Assembly: GCF_000721105.1 (NCBI RefSeq)
Contig: NZ_JOEV01000036.1
Location: 94,681-158,680 of the forward strand
DNA: 64,000 nucleotides
Direction of reading: 5' to 3'
From: Streptomyces cellulosae
GTDB taxonomy: Bacteria; Actinomycetota; Actinomycetes; Streptomycetales; Streptomycetaceae
The notes below the pieces were generated by a model. That model was not told the DNA's origin, ran no database searches, and was given only the letters and a program-made list of their open reading frames with translations. Positions 16,617-25,028 of this stretch are shown here, piece by piece; within the stretch, counting starts at the first letter, position 1, and every line of letters begins with the position of its first letter. Made by a program: the position numbers and the translations under genes.

Positions 16617-17276
16617 TCAGCCCGGCGGGAGGGTGCGGATGGCGGCGATGTCGAACTGGAGACGGACCTTCTCACTCACCATGGCGCCGCCTTCGGCCAG
16701 TTTCGAGCTGTACGTCAGGCCCCATTCCGAGCGGTTGATGGCGGTGGTTCCGTCGAAGCCCACCCGCTCGTAGCCGAAGGGATCGGTGACGTGTCCTATG
16801 TAGGTGAGCTCCAGGACGACGGGCCGGGTGGTGGCCTTGATGGTGAGGTCGCCGGTCATCCGGTAGACGTCCGCGCCCACCACGTCCACGCCGGTGCTGG
16901 CGAACCGCATCCGCGGATAGGTCCTGGCGTCCAGGAAGTCCCGCCCCACGAGGTGGGCGTCGCGCTGCTCCACGCCCGTGTCGACGCTGGCGGTGGACAG
17001 GATGATCTCCGCCTCCGAGCGGGCCGGGTCACGGCCGTCGAAGTAGAGGCGGCTCTGGTACTCCGCGAAAGCCCCCCGCACCGTGGTCACCATGGCGTGC
17101 CGCACCGAGAAACCGATCCTGCTGTGTGCGGGGTCGATGACCCACTCCCCGGTCAGAGCCGCCAGACCGGGGTCCGGAAGGAGCGCCGAGTCGGCGCCCG
17201 GCGACCCGGCGGAGGACGGAGGGGCGACGGCGGGCTCCGGGCGGCGGAACACGGTGCCACGGCTGAACAAGTTCAT
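16617..17276 (-). CDS. YceI family protein
   Basis: 219 aa. Residues about 42-218 form a YceI lipocalin-like beta-barrel: WVIDPAHSRIGFSVRHAMVTTVRG at the start, SVDTGVEQRDAHLVGRDFLDA near 98, and TIKATTRPVVLELTYIG near 150. These are isoprenoid- or lipid-binding proteins. The first 40 residues are low-complexity Pro/Ser/Ala and carry no clear signal peptide, so a cytoplasmic location is likely. A terminator hairpin follows. Confidence 0.92.
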   Translation of the reverse strand: MNLFSRGTVFRRPEPAVAPPSSAGSPGADSALLPDPGLAALTGEWVIDPAHSRIGFSVRHAMVTTVRGAFAEYQSRLYFDGRDPARSEAEIILSTASVDTGVEQRDAHLVGRDFLDARTYPRMRFASTGVDVVGADVYRMTGDLTIKATTRPVVLELTYIGHVTDPFGYERVGFDGTTAINRSEWGLTYSSKLAEGGAMVSEKVRLQFDIAAIRTLPPG

Positions 17277-17691
17277 GATTCACCTGATTACTGCATGAGA
17301 GATCTTGGCCGCAAGCCCGCATCGAACTCCGGCGCTTCCAGAACGCACACCGCACAATCTGCCCACTTCGCGGGCAGGAAGGGGCGACAGAAACTCCACA
17401 CTTCACCACCGTTCCTGAAGACTGAGCGGGAGTGAGTCCTGTTGCCAGAACTTCTGCTCAGCCGGGTGTCCCGAACGGTGTTGGGCACCCTGGTCGCCCG
17501 CTTTCGCTCCACGGCCCGGCGGCGCGCATCCGGTGCGCGGTCCGGGAATGTGGGGGCGGGTTCCCTCACGCCTGCGGGCGCCGTCGGCCGGCTAGCGGGC
17601 CCGCCAGAGGTCATCGGCCAGGCCTCGGTCGTCGAGCCTGATGTCGGTGGCGGTACTGCTGCTGCCACCGCCCGAGCGGCCACCGGACATG

Positions 17692-17730
17692 CGTGAACCC
17701 CGTCCCGCGAGGAGCGGGACGGGGTTCACG
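17692..17730. other. 17-bp perfect hairpin, loop GAGGA
   Basis: Inverted repeat CGTGAACCCCGTCCCGC and its complement with a five-base loop GAGGA. It is downstream of the minus-strand transporter (ends 17882) and may serve as its terminator, but its length and the companion hairpin with a matching CCCGC-N5-GCGGG core suggest an RNA or mobile-element end. Confidence 0.6.
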
Positions 17731-17763
17731 GTCGAGCGCCGGGCAGGCCTTGCACCTGCATCT

Positions 17764-17780
17764 CCCCGCAGGAAGCGGGG
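17764..17780. other. second hairpin, CCCCGC-AGGAA-GCGGGG
   Basis: Six-bp stem with loop AGGAA, followed on the plus strand by CGTCTTTCC, which resembles a rho-independent tail in the plus direction. Its core resembles that of the larger hairpin 34 bp away. Confidence 0.5.
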
Positions 17781-17881
17781 CGTCTTTCCTTGGACCACCA
17801 ACGCACCGTCGGACACCGGTGTTTCGGCGCCGCGTCGTGGATCAAGCATACCGCAGCCGGAACGATGGGATGACCGGCCGG

Positions 17882-19423
17882 TCAGCGCACGCCGGTGTGA
17901 TGCCGTTCCACGCGGTACAGGTCCGTGGAGGTGCTGATCAGTTCCCGCTGTTCCTCCGGTGAACCGACCATCGGCTGCGAGCCGTTGAGCGGTACCTGGG
18001 CGCTCTCCGGCAGGAACCTCACCGTCACCAGGCCGATGGCACCGGCCACCATCAGGTAGTAGGCGGGCATCAGGTCGTCGCCGGTGAGGCTGACCAGCGC
18101 CTCGGTCACCAGCGGAGTGGTGCCGCCGAAGGCGGCGACGGCGAAGTTGAAGCCGATGCCCATGGCCGCGTAGCGGACGGCGGTCGGGAACAACGCGGGC
18201 AGGGTGGCGGCACTCGGGGCGGCGAAGCAGGCCAGCAGGGTGGACAGTATGAGGACGCCGAAGATCGGCGGCCAGGTTCCGTCCGCCTTGATCAGGAGGA
18301 AGGACGGGACCGCGAGGACGATCATGGCAGCGGCCGCGACTCCGTAGAGGGGCCGCCGCCCGACGCGGTCGCTGAGCCGGCCGAGGAAGGTGATCAGCAG
18401 CACGATCCACACCATGCCGATCAGGACCAGGACGTCGGCGGAGCTGCTGGAGCGGTTCAGGGTCTCCGTCTGGTAGGTGGGCAGGAAGCCGGTGACCATG
18501 TAGTTGGTGACGTTGTAGAGCAGGACGAGGCCCATGCAGACGAGCAGGGCCCGCCAGTGGTCCTTGACGATGGTGCGCAGCTCGCTGCCCGCCGACTCCT
18601 GGGCGAGGCTCTTCTCGTGCTCGTCCAACTGCTGCTGGAAGGCCGGGGACTCCTCCAGCTTGAGCCGCATGTACAGGCCGATGACGCCGAGCGGCCCGGC
18701 GATCAGGAACGGGATGCGCCAGCCCCAGGAGAGCATCTCGGCGTCGGTGAGCAGCAGGTTCAGCAGGGTGACCAGGGCGGAGCCGAGCGCGTAGCCGGTG
18801 AAGGTGCCGAAGTCGAGCCAGCTGGAGAGGAATCCGCGTCGGCGGTCCGGTGAGTACTCGGCCACGAAGGTGGTGGCGCCTCCGTACTCACCGCCGGTGG
18901 AGAAACCCTGGACCATGCGGGCGAGCAGCAGGAGGATCGGGGCGGCGATGCCGATCGTGCCGTAATCGGGGATCAGTCCGATGACGAAGGTGCCGGCCGC
19001 CATCATGATCATGGTGGTGGCAAGCACCTTCTGCCGGCCGACACGGTCGCCCAGCGGGCCGAAGACCAGGCCGCCGAGGGGTCGTACGACGAATGCCGCG
19101 GCGAAGGTCGCGAAGGACGAGATCACCTGGGCGGCCGGCGAGGCTCCCGGGAAGAACACCTTGCCGAGAGTGGCGGCGAGGTAGCTGTAGACGCCGAAGT
19201 CGAACCACTCCATGCAGTTGCCGAGCGCTGAGGCGCCGACGGCCCGCTTCAGCAACGGCGGTTCGACGACCTGGACGTCCTCCTCGCGGAAGGCACGCCT
19301 GTTCCGGCGCAGCCGCCGGGTCAGTTCCTCCCGGACCTGGTGCGGGAGGTTCGTGACGGACTTCGGGACGGGGCCCCTGTTCGGCGGACCTGGCTGGTCC
19401 TCCAGCTTCTCGCGTGCCACCAT
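17882..19423 (-). CDS. MHS family MFS transporter (proline/betaine-type symporter)
   Basis: 513 aa, 12 predicted membrane helices. Family signatures are visible: GNCMEWFDFGVYSYLA near residue 69, GDRVGRQKVL near 125, ARMVQGFSTGGEYGGA near 167, and GRLSDRVGRRPLYG near 347. It belongs to the metabolite:H+ symporter group with ProP and KgtP (osmolyte or dicarboxylate uptake). The first 60 residues are hydrophilic. It stands alone with no adjacent metabolic gene to reveal its substrate. Confidence 0.9.
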   Translation of the reverse strand: MVAREKLEDQPGPPNRGPVPKSVTNLPHQVREELTRRLRRNRRAFREEDVQVVEPPLLKRAVGASALGNCMEWFDFGVYSYLAATLGKVFFPGASPAAQVISSFATFAAAFVVRPLGGLVFGPLGDRVGRQKVLATTMIMMAAGTFVIGLIPDYGTIGIAAPILLLLARMVQGFSTGGEYGGATTFVAEYSPDRRRGFLSSWLDFGTFTGYALGSALVTLLNLLLTDAEMLSWGWRIPFLIAGPLGVIGLYMRLKLEESPAFQQQLDEHEKSLAQESAGSELRTIVKDHWRALLVCMGLVLLYNVTNYMVTGFLPTYQTETLNRSSSSADVLVLIGMVWIVLLITFLGRLSDRVGRRPLYGVAAAAMIVLAVPSFLLIKADGTWPPIFGVLILSTLLACFAAPSAATLPALFPTAVRYAAMGIGFNFAVAAFGGTTPLVTEALVSLTGDDLMPAYYLMVAGAIGLVTVRFLPESAQVPLNGSQPMVGSPEEQRELISTSTDLYRVERHHTGVR

Positions 19424-20085
19424 TGCCGCCTTTCTCCCGACATCGTCTGTGCCGCGCCGCTCGTCCGGCGGCGCACGTCACTGCTGCTGCCCCGGGTTCG
19501 CGCCTGCCACACGGCAAACGTCCAGCCCCTCATGGGGCCTTCACATCGACGGGCGGCTGCGCCCTGAGGTCGGTGGTCACCCCGGGGGCGGGGCCGCGTC
19601 ATCCTCTCGGGGGCGTCGGTCGCACGCGGCGTCCGCGACCCGTATTCCCGGATGATCAGCGGGGAATTCCCGGCGGTGAGGCCGCGCGGGTGGTGCACGA
19701 CGGCCCGGAGTCCCGACGGGACGGGACATCCCGGAATCGCGAAGAATTCCCCAGGCAGTATTCGGCCACCGGAACAGCCGCGGGCGGGCGGGTGTTCACC
19801 ACCGCTTCCGCGCCCGGGGTCGGGCGCGGCCAGGCCGCCGGTGACCGCGGCGAGGGCGAGGACGAGGACTGATGCTCCCGAGACGGGCAGAGAGCGTCTT
19901 TTCGCTGGTGGCAGCGGGGGTCGCCGGAGCTGCGGCGACCGGATGTCCGGATCCGGTCAGGCCGGTTGCGCCCGCGAGAAGGAGTGGCGGAGAACGACCT
20001 GTTCGAGCATTCCGAAACGGACTTCGGAAAACTTAGGATTCCGGAGACCACGGCGGGGAATGAGCTTGACGGGGGAATGGGTGTC
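19424..20085. other. 662-bp gap, no well-supported gene
   Basis: It lies between the divergent MHS transporter and FHA genes. A 54-codon plus-strand frame at 19872-20036 starts with a hydrophobic stretch ending AATGC that resembles a lipoprotein signal, but its ribosome site is weak and the rest is Arg-rich. Several short inverted repeats (GGGAATTCCC near 19661) are present. The promoters of both flanking genes must lie here. Confidence 0.4.
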
Positions 20086-20934
20086 ATGGACACGGTTATC
20101 GTGCAGTTGCCCGACGACACACCGGCGCGGCACGGAAGAACGGGACAGAAACCGCGGCTTCTGCACATGGGGCCGGGTGAGACGAAGGACTTCGGCCGGG
20201 GAGTTCCCGGCGACGTACCGGCCATCGTGCTGACCGATCCGGGGGTGTCGCGCACCGCCGGACGTATCGAGGCCGCCGGGGATTTCTGGAGGTTGTCGAA
20301 CTTCAGCGTCACCTCCACCTACGTGGTGGAGAACCTCGAAGGGGCCGGCGAGTACGTCAAGGTCGCGCCGGGGCGGCTCGGTGCCCCCGTTCCGTTCGAG
20401 TTCTCCCGAGTGGTGCTGCCCGCGCTGGACGGCACCGCCACGTTCAAGGTCTTCGCGCCGCAGCACGCCTACGCGCAGGACGGGGCGGGTCCCGACTACG
20501 GAGAGCGGACCGTCAGCCCCTTCTCCCTCGACCCGACGTCGAAGTACTTCCTGGTCCTGGTCGCGCTGTGCGAGCCCAGACTGCGCAGTTCCTCCGGTGC
20601 GGCGCTGCCCGGGGCCGGGGAGATCGTGGAGCGGCTGCGTCCGCTGGAGCCGTGCCGCGACCTGACCCGCTCGGCCGTGAACTACCACATCGACTACCTG
20701 ACGTCAGCGAAGCTGCGGCTGCGGACCGTCCAGGAGGACGACCTGTCGGCGTACGGTCCCAAGGACGGCGGCCGGGTGGGCGCCAAGCGTGAGGACCTCG
20801 TGACGCTGGCGCTGCGTTTCGACCTGGTGCGCGAGGAGCATCTCTCGCTGCTGCCCCGGCGCACCGCCGCGCCCTGCCCCCCGGCGGCGTCCGCAGCGGC
20901 AACGGCGCCGTCCCCCGCGCGCGAGTACCGCTGA
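20086..20934 (+). CDS. FHA-domain-like protein
   Basis: 282 aa. ATG 20086 has GGGGGA nine bases upstream (ATG 20077 is in frame but sits on that site). Residues 60-130 look like a divergent forkhead-associated domain: RIEAAGDFWRLSNFSVTSTYVVENLEG. Such domains bind phosphothreonine, usually in Ser/Thr kinase signalling. Residues 200-250 (LTRSAVNYHIDYLTSAKLRLR) look like a helix-turn-helix. The C-terminus is Pro/Ala-rich. The role is probably signalling or regulation; the kinase partner is not in this window. Confidence 0.7.
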   Translation: MDTVIVQLPDDTPARHGRTGQKPRLLHMGPGETKDFGRGVPGDVPAIVLTDPGVSRTAGRIEAAGDFWRLSNFSVTSTYVVENLEGAGEYVKVAPGRLGAPVPFEFSRVVLPALDGTATFKVFAPQHAYAQDGAGPDYGERTVSPFSLDPTSKYFLVLVALCEPRLRSSSGAALPGAGEIVERLRPLEPCRDLTRSAVNYHIDYLTSAKLRLRTVQEDDLSAYGPKDGGRVGAKREDLVTLALRFDLVREEHLSLLPRRTAAPCPPAASAAATAPSPAREYR

Positions 20935-21047
20935 TCCGGCGCCGTCCCTGACATCTGTCAGGGACCCCGTCGCCCCACCTCTCCCTAGGGTTTTGAGTGC
21001 CGGCCAGGTGCCGCGCAGGACCACATCACCACAGGGGGAAACACATC

Positions 21048-21422
21048 ATGCCCACCCGCATCCTCACCAGGGCCGCACTCGTCGGCGCAGGCGCGCTCGC
21101 CCTGCTCGGCCCGATCGCGGCCACGTCCGCCGTCGCCGCCTCCGACACCGGTCACGGCTCTGCCGTCGCGCTCGGGGCCCCGTACGGGGTCGAGCCGTAC
21201 GAGACGGTCAACGTCCGCTCGGGCCCGGCCACTTGGTACGACAAGGTCGGCAGCGTCGCGGCGGGCCAGCCGCGCGGCGCCTTCTGCTGGAAGCACGGCG
21301 AGACCATCCGTGACCACGGCTATGTGAACGACGTCTGGGTGCAGCTCGCCGAGGGCTACGTCAGCGCCGTCTACCTCAAGGGCGACCAGTACGGCGGTCT
21401 GCCCGCCTCCGCCGTCTGCTGA
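21048..21422 (+). CDS. small secreted SH3-like protein, first of a tandem pair
   Basis: 124 aa. Sec signal in residues 1-32 (MPTRILTRAALVGAGALALL..., cleavage near SAVAA). The mature part carries a bacterial-SH3-like stretch ETVNVRSGPATWYDKVGSV near residue 58, and the protein ends in a cysteine (SAVC) with another Cys near residue 83. ATG 21048 follows AGGGGGAAA. It may bind cell wall or another surface. A similar 124-aa protein follows 44 bp later, so they are probably co-transcribed duplicates. Confidence 0.85.
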   Translation: MPTRILTRAALVGAGALALLGPIAATSAVAASDTGHGSAVALGAPYGVEPYETVNVRSGPATWYDKVGSVAAGQPRGAFCWKHGETIRDHGYVNDVWVQLAEGYVSAVYLKGDQYGGLPASAVC

Positions 21423-21466
21423 ACCGATCGGCCGAGCACTCACCACCACACCAAGGGGGACCACCC

Positions 21467-21841
21467 ATGAAGCGTCTGATACGCCGTTCCGCCACCGCCC
21501 TGGCCGTCGCCGCGCTCGCCACCGGCGCCCTCGCCACCACCGCGCAGGCCGCGCCCGCCACGGCGACCGGCGGTGACCCGACCCTCACCGACGTCTACAT
21601 CTGGGCGACCGGCGTCAACCTGCGCGCGCAGCCGACCACCTCTTCACCGGTGCTCGCCGTCCGCTCGAAGTACTGGCTGGATGCCGTGTGCCAGAAGCAG
21701 GGCCAGAGCATCACCGACCCCGCCGTCGGGACGAACGACTGGTGGACCGCCGTCCAGGAGTTCTCCGGCAGCGACATCGCCTACGTGAACAACCTGTACC
21801 TCCGGGGCGGCCAGAAGATCGCGGGCGTCCCGGACTGCTGA
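21467..21841 (+). CDS. small secreted SH3-like protein, second of a tandem pair
   Basis: 124 aa, the same length as its upstream neighbour. Sec signal in residues 1-28 (RSATALAVAALATGALATTAQA, cleavage after AQAA). SH3-like motif GVNLRAQPTTSSPVLAV near residue 49; internal Cys near 75 and a C-terminal Cys (VPDC), the same layout as the first copy. It is preceded by AAGGGGGA. Divergence is high outside the motif, so the duplication is old or each protein has its own target. Confidence 0.85.
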   Translation: MKRLIRRSATALAVAALATGALATTAQAAPATATGGDPTLTDVYIWATGVNLRAQPTTSSPVLAVRSKYWLDAVCQKQGQSITDPAVGTNDWWTAVQEFSGSDIAYVNNLYLRGGQKIAGVPDC

Positions 21842-21978
21842 CTCGGTCCGCCCGCCCCCGGCACCCGCTGCCGTGCCGCGTGCCCGCTCGTCCCGGCCCC
21901 GGCCCGCCTTCCCGGCGCGGCCGGGGTCCTCGGCGCGTGATAGGACGATCAGCGAGAGATCGCGATCGAGGAGTGCAC

Positions 21979-22482
21979 GTGACAGATACGGCAGCGGCGG
22001 CCACCGGCGTACGGGTCTTCGTCGACAAGCAGAGTCCCGAGGCGTACCGAGCCCTGACCGCCACGGCCGAGGCCGTGCGGGGTGTGGCCGCCGCGGCGGG
22101 GCTGGACCGGGTGCTGGTCGAGCTCGTCAACATCCGGGTCTCCCAGCTCAACGCCTGCGCGTACTGCCTCAACCTGCACACGAGGGCCGCGCTGCGCGCC
22201 GGGGAGACCACCCAGCGGCTGGGGGTCCTGCCGGCCTGGCGGGACACCCAGCTGTTCACGCCCCGGGAGCGGGCCGCGCTCGCGCTGGCCGAGGCCACCA
22301 CGCATCCGGCGGACGGCCGGACGCAGGAGAGCGCCTACGCCGAGGCGCGGGCCGTGCTGTCCGACGACGAGATATCGGCGGTGATCTGGGTGGCGATCAC
22401 GATCAACGCCTTCAACCGCGTGTCGGTCATGAGCAAGCATCCCGTGCGGGGCGCACCGGTGCCTCCGCCGGCATCGGTGTGA
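21979..22482 (+). CDS. carboxymuconolactone decarboxylase/AhpD-like protein
   Basis: 167 aa. GTG 21979 has GAGGAG upstream. The AhpD-type redox motif is present: NACAYCLNLHTRAALRAGE near residue 56, with CxxC and the downstream His. Such proteins are all-helical and reduce peroxides through the CxxC pair or act as thiol peroxidase partners. No AhpC is adjacent. It is probably a stand-alone cytoplasmic antioxidant. Confidence 0.9.
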   Translation: MTDTAAAATGVRVFVDKQSPEAYRALTATAEAVRGVAAAAGLDRVLVELVNIRVSQLNACAYCLNLHTRAALRAGETTQRLGVLPAWRDTQLFTPRERAALALAEATTHPADGRTQESAYAEARAVLSDDEISAVIWVAITINAFNRVSVMSKHPVRGAPVPPPASV

Positions 22483-22550
22483 GGGCGCGGGGGCCGGCCG
22501 GCGCCCGACGAGGGCCGGCCGGTCTGCCGCGTCGCAGTGTCCGGCACAGC

Positions 22551-22590
22551 GGTCGGCCCGGCCACCGCGTGTCGCGGGGCCGGGCCGACC
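22551..22590 (-). terminator. terminator of the ribosomal protein operon
   Basis: Perfect 13-bp stem GGTCGGCCCGGCC / GGCCGGGCCGACC with a long loop, 17 bp after the L36 stop. It may act in both directions, since the AhpD-like gene converges from the other side. Confidence 0.7.
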
Positions 22591-22606
22591 GGACGGACGC
22601 GTCGCC

Positions 22607-22729
22607 TCAGCCCTGGCGGGCCTTGAAGCGCGGGTCCTTCTTGTTGATCACGTAGGTCACGCCCCGGCGGCGTACCACCTGGGCCCCCGGCTTGGACTTC
22701 AGCGAGCGCAGGGAGTTGCGCACCTTCAT
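22607..22729 (-). CDS. rpmJ: 50S ribosomal protein L36, cysteine-free type
   Basis: 40 aa ([11 protein letters not shown]...). Standard L36 has a zinc site of three Cys and one His, but this one has no Cys, so it is the zinc-independent paralog. RBS AGGACAGG upstream. It is the last gene of a three-gene operon with L33 and L31 paralogs and is expected to replace the zinc form under zinc or oxidative stress. ATG 22729 is the only reasonable start. Confidence 0.92.
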   Translation of the reverse strand: MKVRNSLRSLKSKPGAQVVRRRGVTYVINKKDPRFKARQG

Positions 22730-22764
22730 GTCCTGTCCTCCTTCTGCTCGGACGCGGGCGTCGG

Positions 22765-23028
22765 TCAGTGGCGGGCGGTGGCCGCCGTGCCGCCGTAGCG
22801 TCGCTCGAACCGCTCCACCCGGCCCGCGGTGTCCATGACGCGCGAGGTGCCGGTGTAGAACGGGTGGCTGGCCGACGAGATCTCCACGTCGATCAGCGGG
22901 TAGGTGGCTCCGTCCGTCCACTCGATGGTGCGCGTCGAGGACGCGGTCGAGCGGGTGAGGAACGTGGCTCCCGCCGCGCGGTCGCGGAAGACGACCGGGC
23001 GGGAGACGGGGTGGATGTCGGGCCTCAT
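22765..23028 (-). CDS. rpmE2: 50S ribosomal protein L31 type B, cysteine-free
   Basis: 87 aa beginning [16 protein letters not shown]. It keeps the L31 type B fold ([21 protein letters not shown] near 40-60) but has no Cys at all, unlike the CxxC of zinc-type L31. ATG 23028 follows AAGGAAGG. It sits 46 bp after L33 and 35 bp before L36, so all three are one transcript. It is a ribosomal protein of the 50S central protuberance. Confidence 0.92.
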   Translation of the reverse strand: MRPDIHPVSRPVVFRDRAAGATFLTRSTASSTRTIEWTDGATYPLIDVEISSASHPFYTGTSRVMDTAGRVERFERRYGGTAATARH

Positions 23029-23074
23029 GGTGTGTCCTTCCTTACGGCCGTCCGGCGCGGGGCGGTGGTACGGG

Positions 23075-23239
23075 TCATCGCTCCTCGCGGAAGGCGACGT
23101 GCTCACCGGCCACCGGGTCGTACTTGCGCAGGACCAGTCGGTCGGGGTCGTTGAGACGGTTCTTGCGGGTCACGTAGGTGACGCCGGTCCCTGCCGTCGA
23201 CCTCAGCCTGACGACGGGGCGCACGGTGTTGCGTGCCAT
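23075..23239 (-). CDS. rpmG: 50S ribosomal protein L33, cysteine-free
   Basis: 54 aa. The sequence ([20 protein letters not shown], then [14 protein letters not shown]) is a clear L33, with the usual CxxC pairs absent. ATG 23239 has AAAGGAGG upstream. It is the first gene of the L33-L31-L36 operon. A SigR-type promoter lies 64-90 bp upstream of the start. Such Cys-free paralogs let ribosomes form without zinc. Confidence 0.95.
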   Translation of the reverse strand: MARNTVRPVVRLRSTAGTGVTYVTRKNRLNDPDRLVLRKYDPVAGEHVAFREER

Positions 23240-23302
23240 GAGGTCCTCCTTTCGCTCACATCACGGGGTTCTTGGTCCGTGCATGTCAGCTACGTGGGCT
23301 TC

Positions 23303-23329
23303 AACGCGGTACCCCACCGGTACATTCCC
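23303..23329 (-). promoter_or_regulatory. SigR-type promoter of the L33-L31-L36 operon
   Basis: Read on the minus strand: GGGAAT, 18-bp spacer, GTT, the known sigma-R consensus (GGGAAT-N18-GTT). It ends about 64 bp before the L33 start codon, leaving a short leader. SigR responds to thiol oxidation. I found no Zur box (AT-rich TGAAAATGA palindrome) in this interval. Confidence 0.6.
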
Positions 23330-23358
23330 GCCTCGCCGGAGGAGGTCCACCGGCCGTG

Positions 23359-23820
23359 TCAGCGGCTCCTGCGGTAGGTGAGGGTGAAGTCCCGCTCCCA
23401 GGCGGCCGGGCCGTCGGCCGGTGAGGTCTCCCAGGTGCCCTGGATGGTGTCGCCGTCGTCGGCGACCAACCCGGTGAACCGTTGCCGGAACGCCAGCGGC
23501 GAGAAGTCCGGCGTCTCGCGCAGCAGCCGCCACACGCCGTCGGCGAAGGTCATCGCGTACAGCCGTACGACCCCTCGTGAGTCGAAGTAATGCTGTGTGT
23601 ACGCGCCGGTCTGCGGGTCGGTCGCGACGACGGCGGTGCTGTCCGGGGCCTCGGGGACCGGGATCTCGGAGCGCTGGACCAGGAACCGGCCGTCCAGAGC
23701 CCACTCGAACACGCTGCGTCCGGCCGGCGCGGCCAGGCCCGGGAAGTGGGGCTCCACCACCCACTCGCCGACGAGGACGTCCAACCTCTTCAGGGCTTCC
23801 CTCGGTACCGATCCGTCCAT
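23359..23820 (-). CDS. hypothetical protein, possibly DUF1579-like
   Basis: 153 aa from ATG 23820, which has GGAGGAG upstream. The sequence is mostly beta-strands (VGEWVVEPHFPGLAA, FEWALDGRFLVQRSEI, RFTGLVADDGDTIQGTWETS), a pattern seen in DUF1579 and lipocalin-like proteins; this assignment is weak. No signal peptide is seen, so it is probably cytoplasmic. An in-frame start at 23850 would add ten residues. Function unknown. Confidence 0.7.
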   Translation of the reverse strand: MDGSVPREALKRLDVLVGEWVVEPHFPGLAAPAGRSVFEWALDGRFLVQRSEIPVPEAPDSTAVVATDPQTGAYTQHYFDSRGVVRLYAMTFADGVWRLLRETPDFSPLAFRQRFTGLVADDGDTIQGTWETSPADGPAAWERDFTLTYRRSR

Positions 23821-23978
23821 CGCGCACTCCTCCGTGCTGGTCGCCAACACGGCCGGACGGCGACACGGCCGCTATCTGACGCTCCTCGCAGAAGGGACCG
23901 TGGCACCGGGGGAAACTCGTCGGCCCGGCGGGTTCTTCCTGCTGTTCCTCCTGGTGCGGGCGGCCGGCCCGAGGTGTG

Positions 23979-25028
23979 ATGAACCGCGCCGCACCGTCGG
24001 CCCCCACCTCCGGACCCGCCAAGGGAGTCGTCATCAGCATCACCCTGTCGACCTCTTCGTTGCCCCCCTCCGACCGCGCGGAGTTCTGGCGGGACACCGT
24101 CTCCCGCACCTTCTTCCCCCTGGACGTCGAGTTGTACGAGGCCGAGCCGTCCGCGGCGACACTCACCAGTCGTCAGCTGGGTCCGCTCCGGGTGTCGGCC
24201 GTCACGGCGGGGCCGCAGCAGGCCGTGCGGGACCGCCGGATGGTCGCGCGTGACGGCGAGCACCACCTGACGCTCGCCATCCAGCACCACGGAACCGCCC
24301 GGCTGGCACAGGACCGGCGTGAGGTGTTCCTGGAGCCGGGACAGTTCACCCTCTCCGACTCCGCGCGGCCGTTCGTGAAGGAGCTGCCCGGGAAGTTCGG
24401 TTTCACGGCTTTCCACCTGCCGCGCACCGCGCTCAACGTGACCGACGGGGAGCTACGAGCCGTCACCGCCACGGTGTTCTCCGCCACCGGGGGATGCGCC
24501 GGCGTGGTGGCCGCCTATCTGGGCGCCCTCGCCCGGGACGCGGCCCGGGTCGCCCCCGACACGGCACACCAACTCGGCCTCGCCGCCTGTGACCTGCTGG
24601 CCTCCCTGATCCGGGAGCAGCACGGTCGGTTCGTTCCGGAGGCCCCCGAGGCGAGCCGGGCCATGCTGGTCCGCATCAAGGACCACGCGCTCAGGCACCT
24701 GGCCGATCCCGAGCTGGCACCTCAGACGATCGCGGCGGCACACCACGTCTCCGTCCGCTATCTGCACAAACTCTTCGAGAGCGAGGCCACCACACTCACC
24801 AAGTGGATCCAGACGCAGCGACTGGCGATGTGCCGACGGGACCTGGCACGCCCCTCGCTGCGAGGACCCGGCGTGGCGTCCGTGGCCCGGCGATGGGGAT
24901 TCACGAGCCCCGCGCACTTCAGCCGTGTCTTCCGCGCCGCGTACGGCATGTCGCCCAGCGAGTGGCAGGCCGCGGTACGAGCGGGCGAGGACGCACGGAC
25001 CCCGGCGTCCGGTGCCGGGCGACGGTGA
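23979..25028 (+). CDS. AraC family transcriptional regulator
   Basis: 349 aa from ATG 23979 (GTG 23976 is directly before it). An N-terminal effector domain (AraC-binding-like, residues about 30-215) is followed by an AraC HTH: TIAAAHHVSVRYLHKLFESE near 249 and SVARRWGFTSPAHFSRVFRAAYGMSPSEW near 297. The effector is unknown. It is divergent from the hypothetical gene on the left. A GC-rich repeat array follows directly downstream. Confidence 0.88.
   Translation: MNRAAPSAPTSGPAKGVVISITLSTSSLPPSDRAEFWRDTVSRTFFPLDVELYEAEPSAATLTSRQLGPLRVSAVTAGPQQAVRDRRMVARDGEHHLTLAIQHHGTARLAQDRREVFLEPGQFTLSDSARPFVKELPGKFGFTAFHLPRTALNVTDGELRAVTATVFSATGGCAGVVAAYLGALARDAARVAPDTAHQLGLAACDLLASLIREQHGRFVPEAPEASRAMLVRIKDHALRHLADPELAPQTIAAAHHVSVRYLHKLFESEATTLTKWIQTQRLAMCRRDLARPSLRGPGVASVARRWGFTSPAHFSRVFRAAYGMSPSEWQAAVRAGEDARTPASGAGRR

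Larger units (their letters stand above)
17277..17881. other. 605-bp gap holding a pair of strong hairpins
   Basis: It lies between the YceI start and the end of the MHS transporter. No gene is supported. A 32-codon frame (17592-17690, minus strand) starts right after the larger hairpin but has no clear ribosome site and no known family. The main content is the two hairpins at 17692-17730 and 17764-17780. Confidence 0.5.

Noticed and set aside
17592..17690. 32-codon minus-strand frame directly after the large hairpin
   Set aside because: No ribosome site and no recognisable product. Mentioned only as context of the hairpin pair.
19872..20036. 54-codon plus-strand frame with a lipoprotein-like start
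   Set aside because: Weak ribosome site, Arg-rich tail and no support from neighbours.
22607..23358. Zur box for the cysteine-free ribosomal operon
   Set aside because: I looked for the AT-rich TGAAAATGA-type palindrome upstream of L33 and did not see one.
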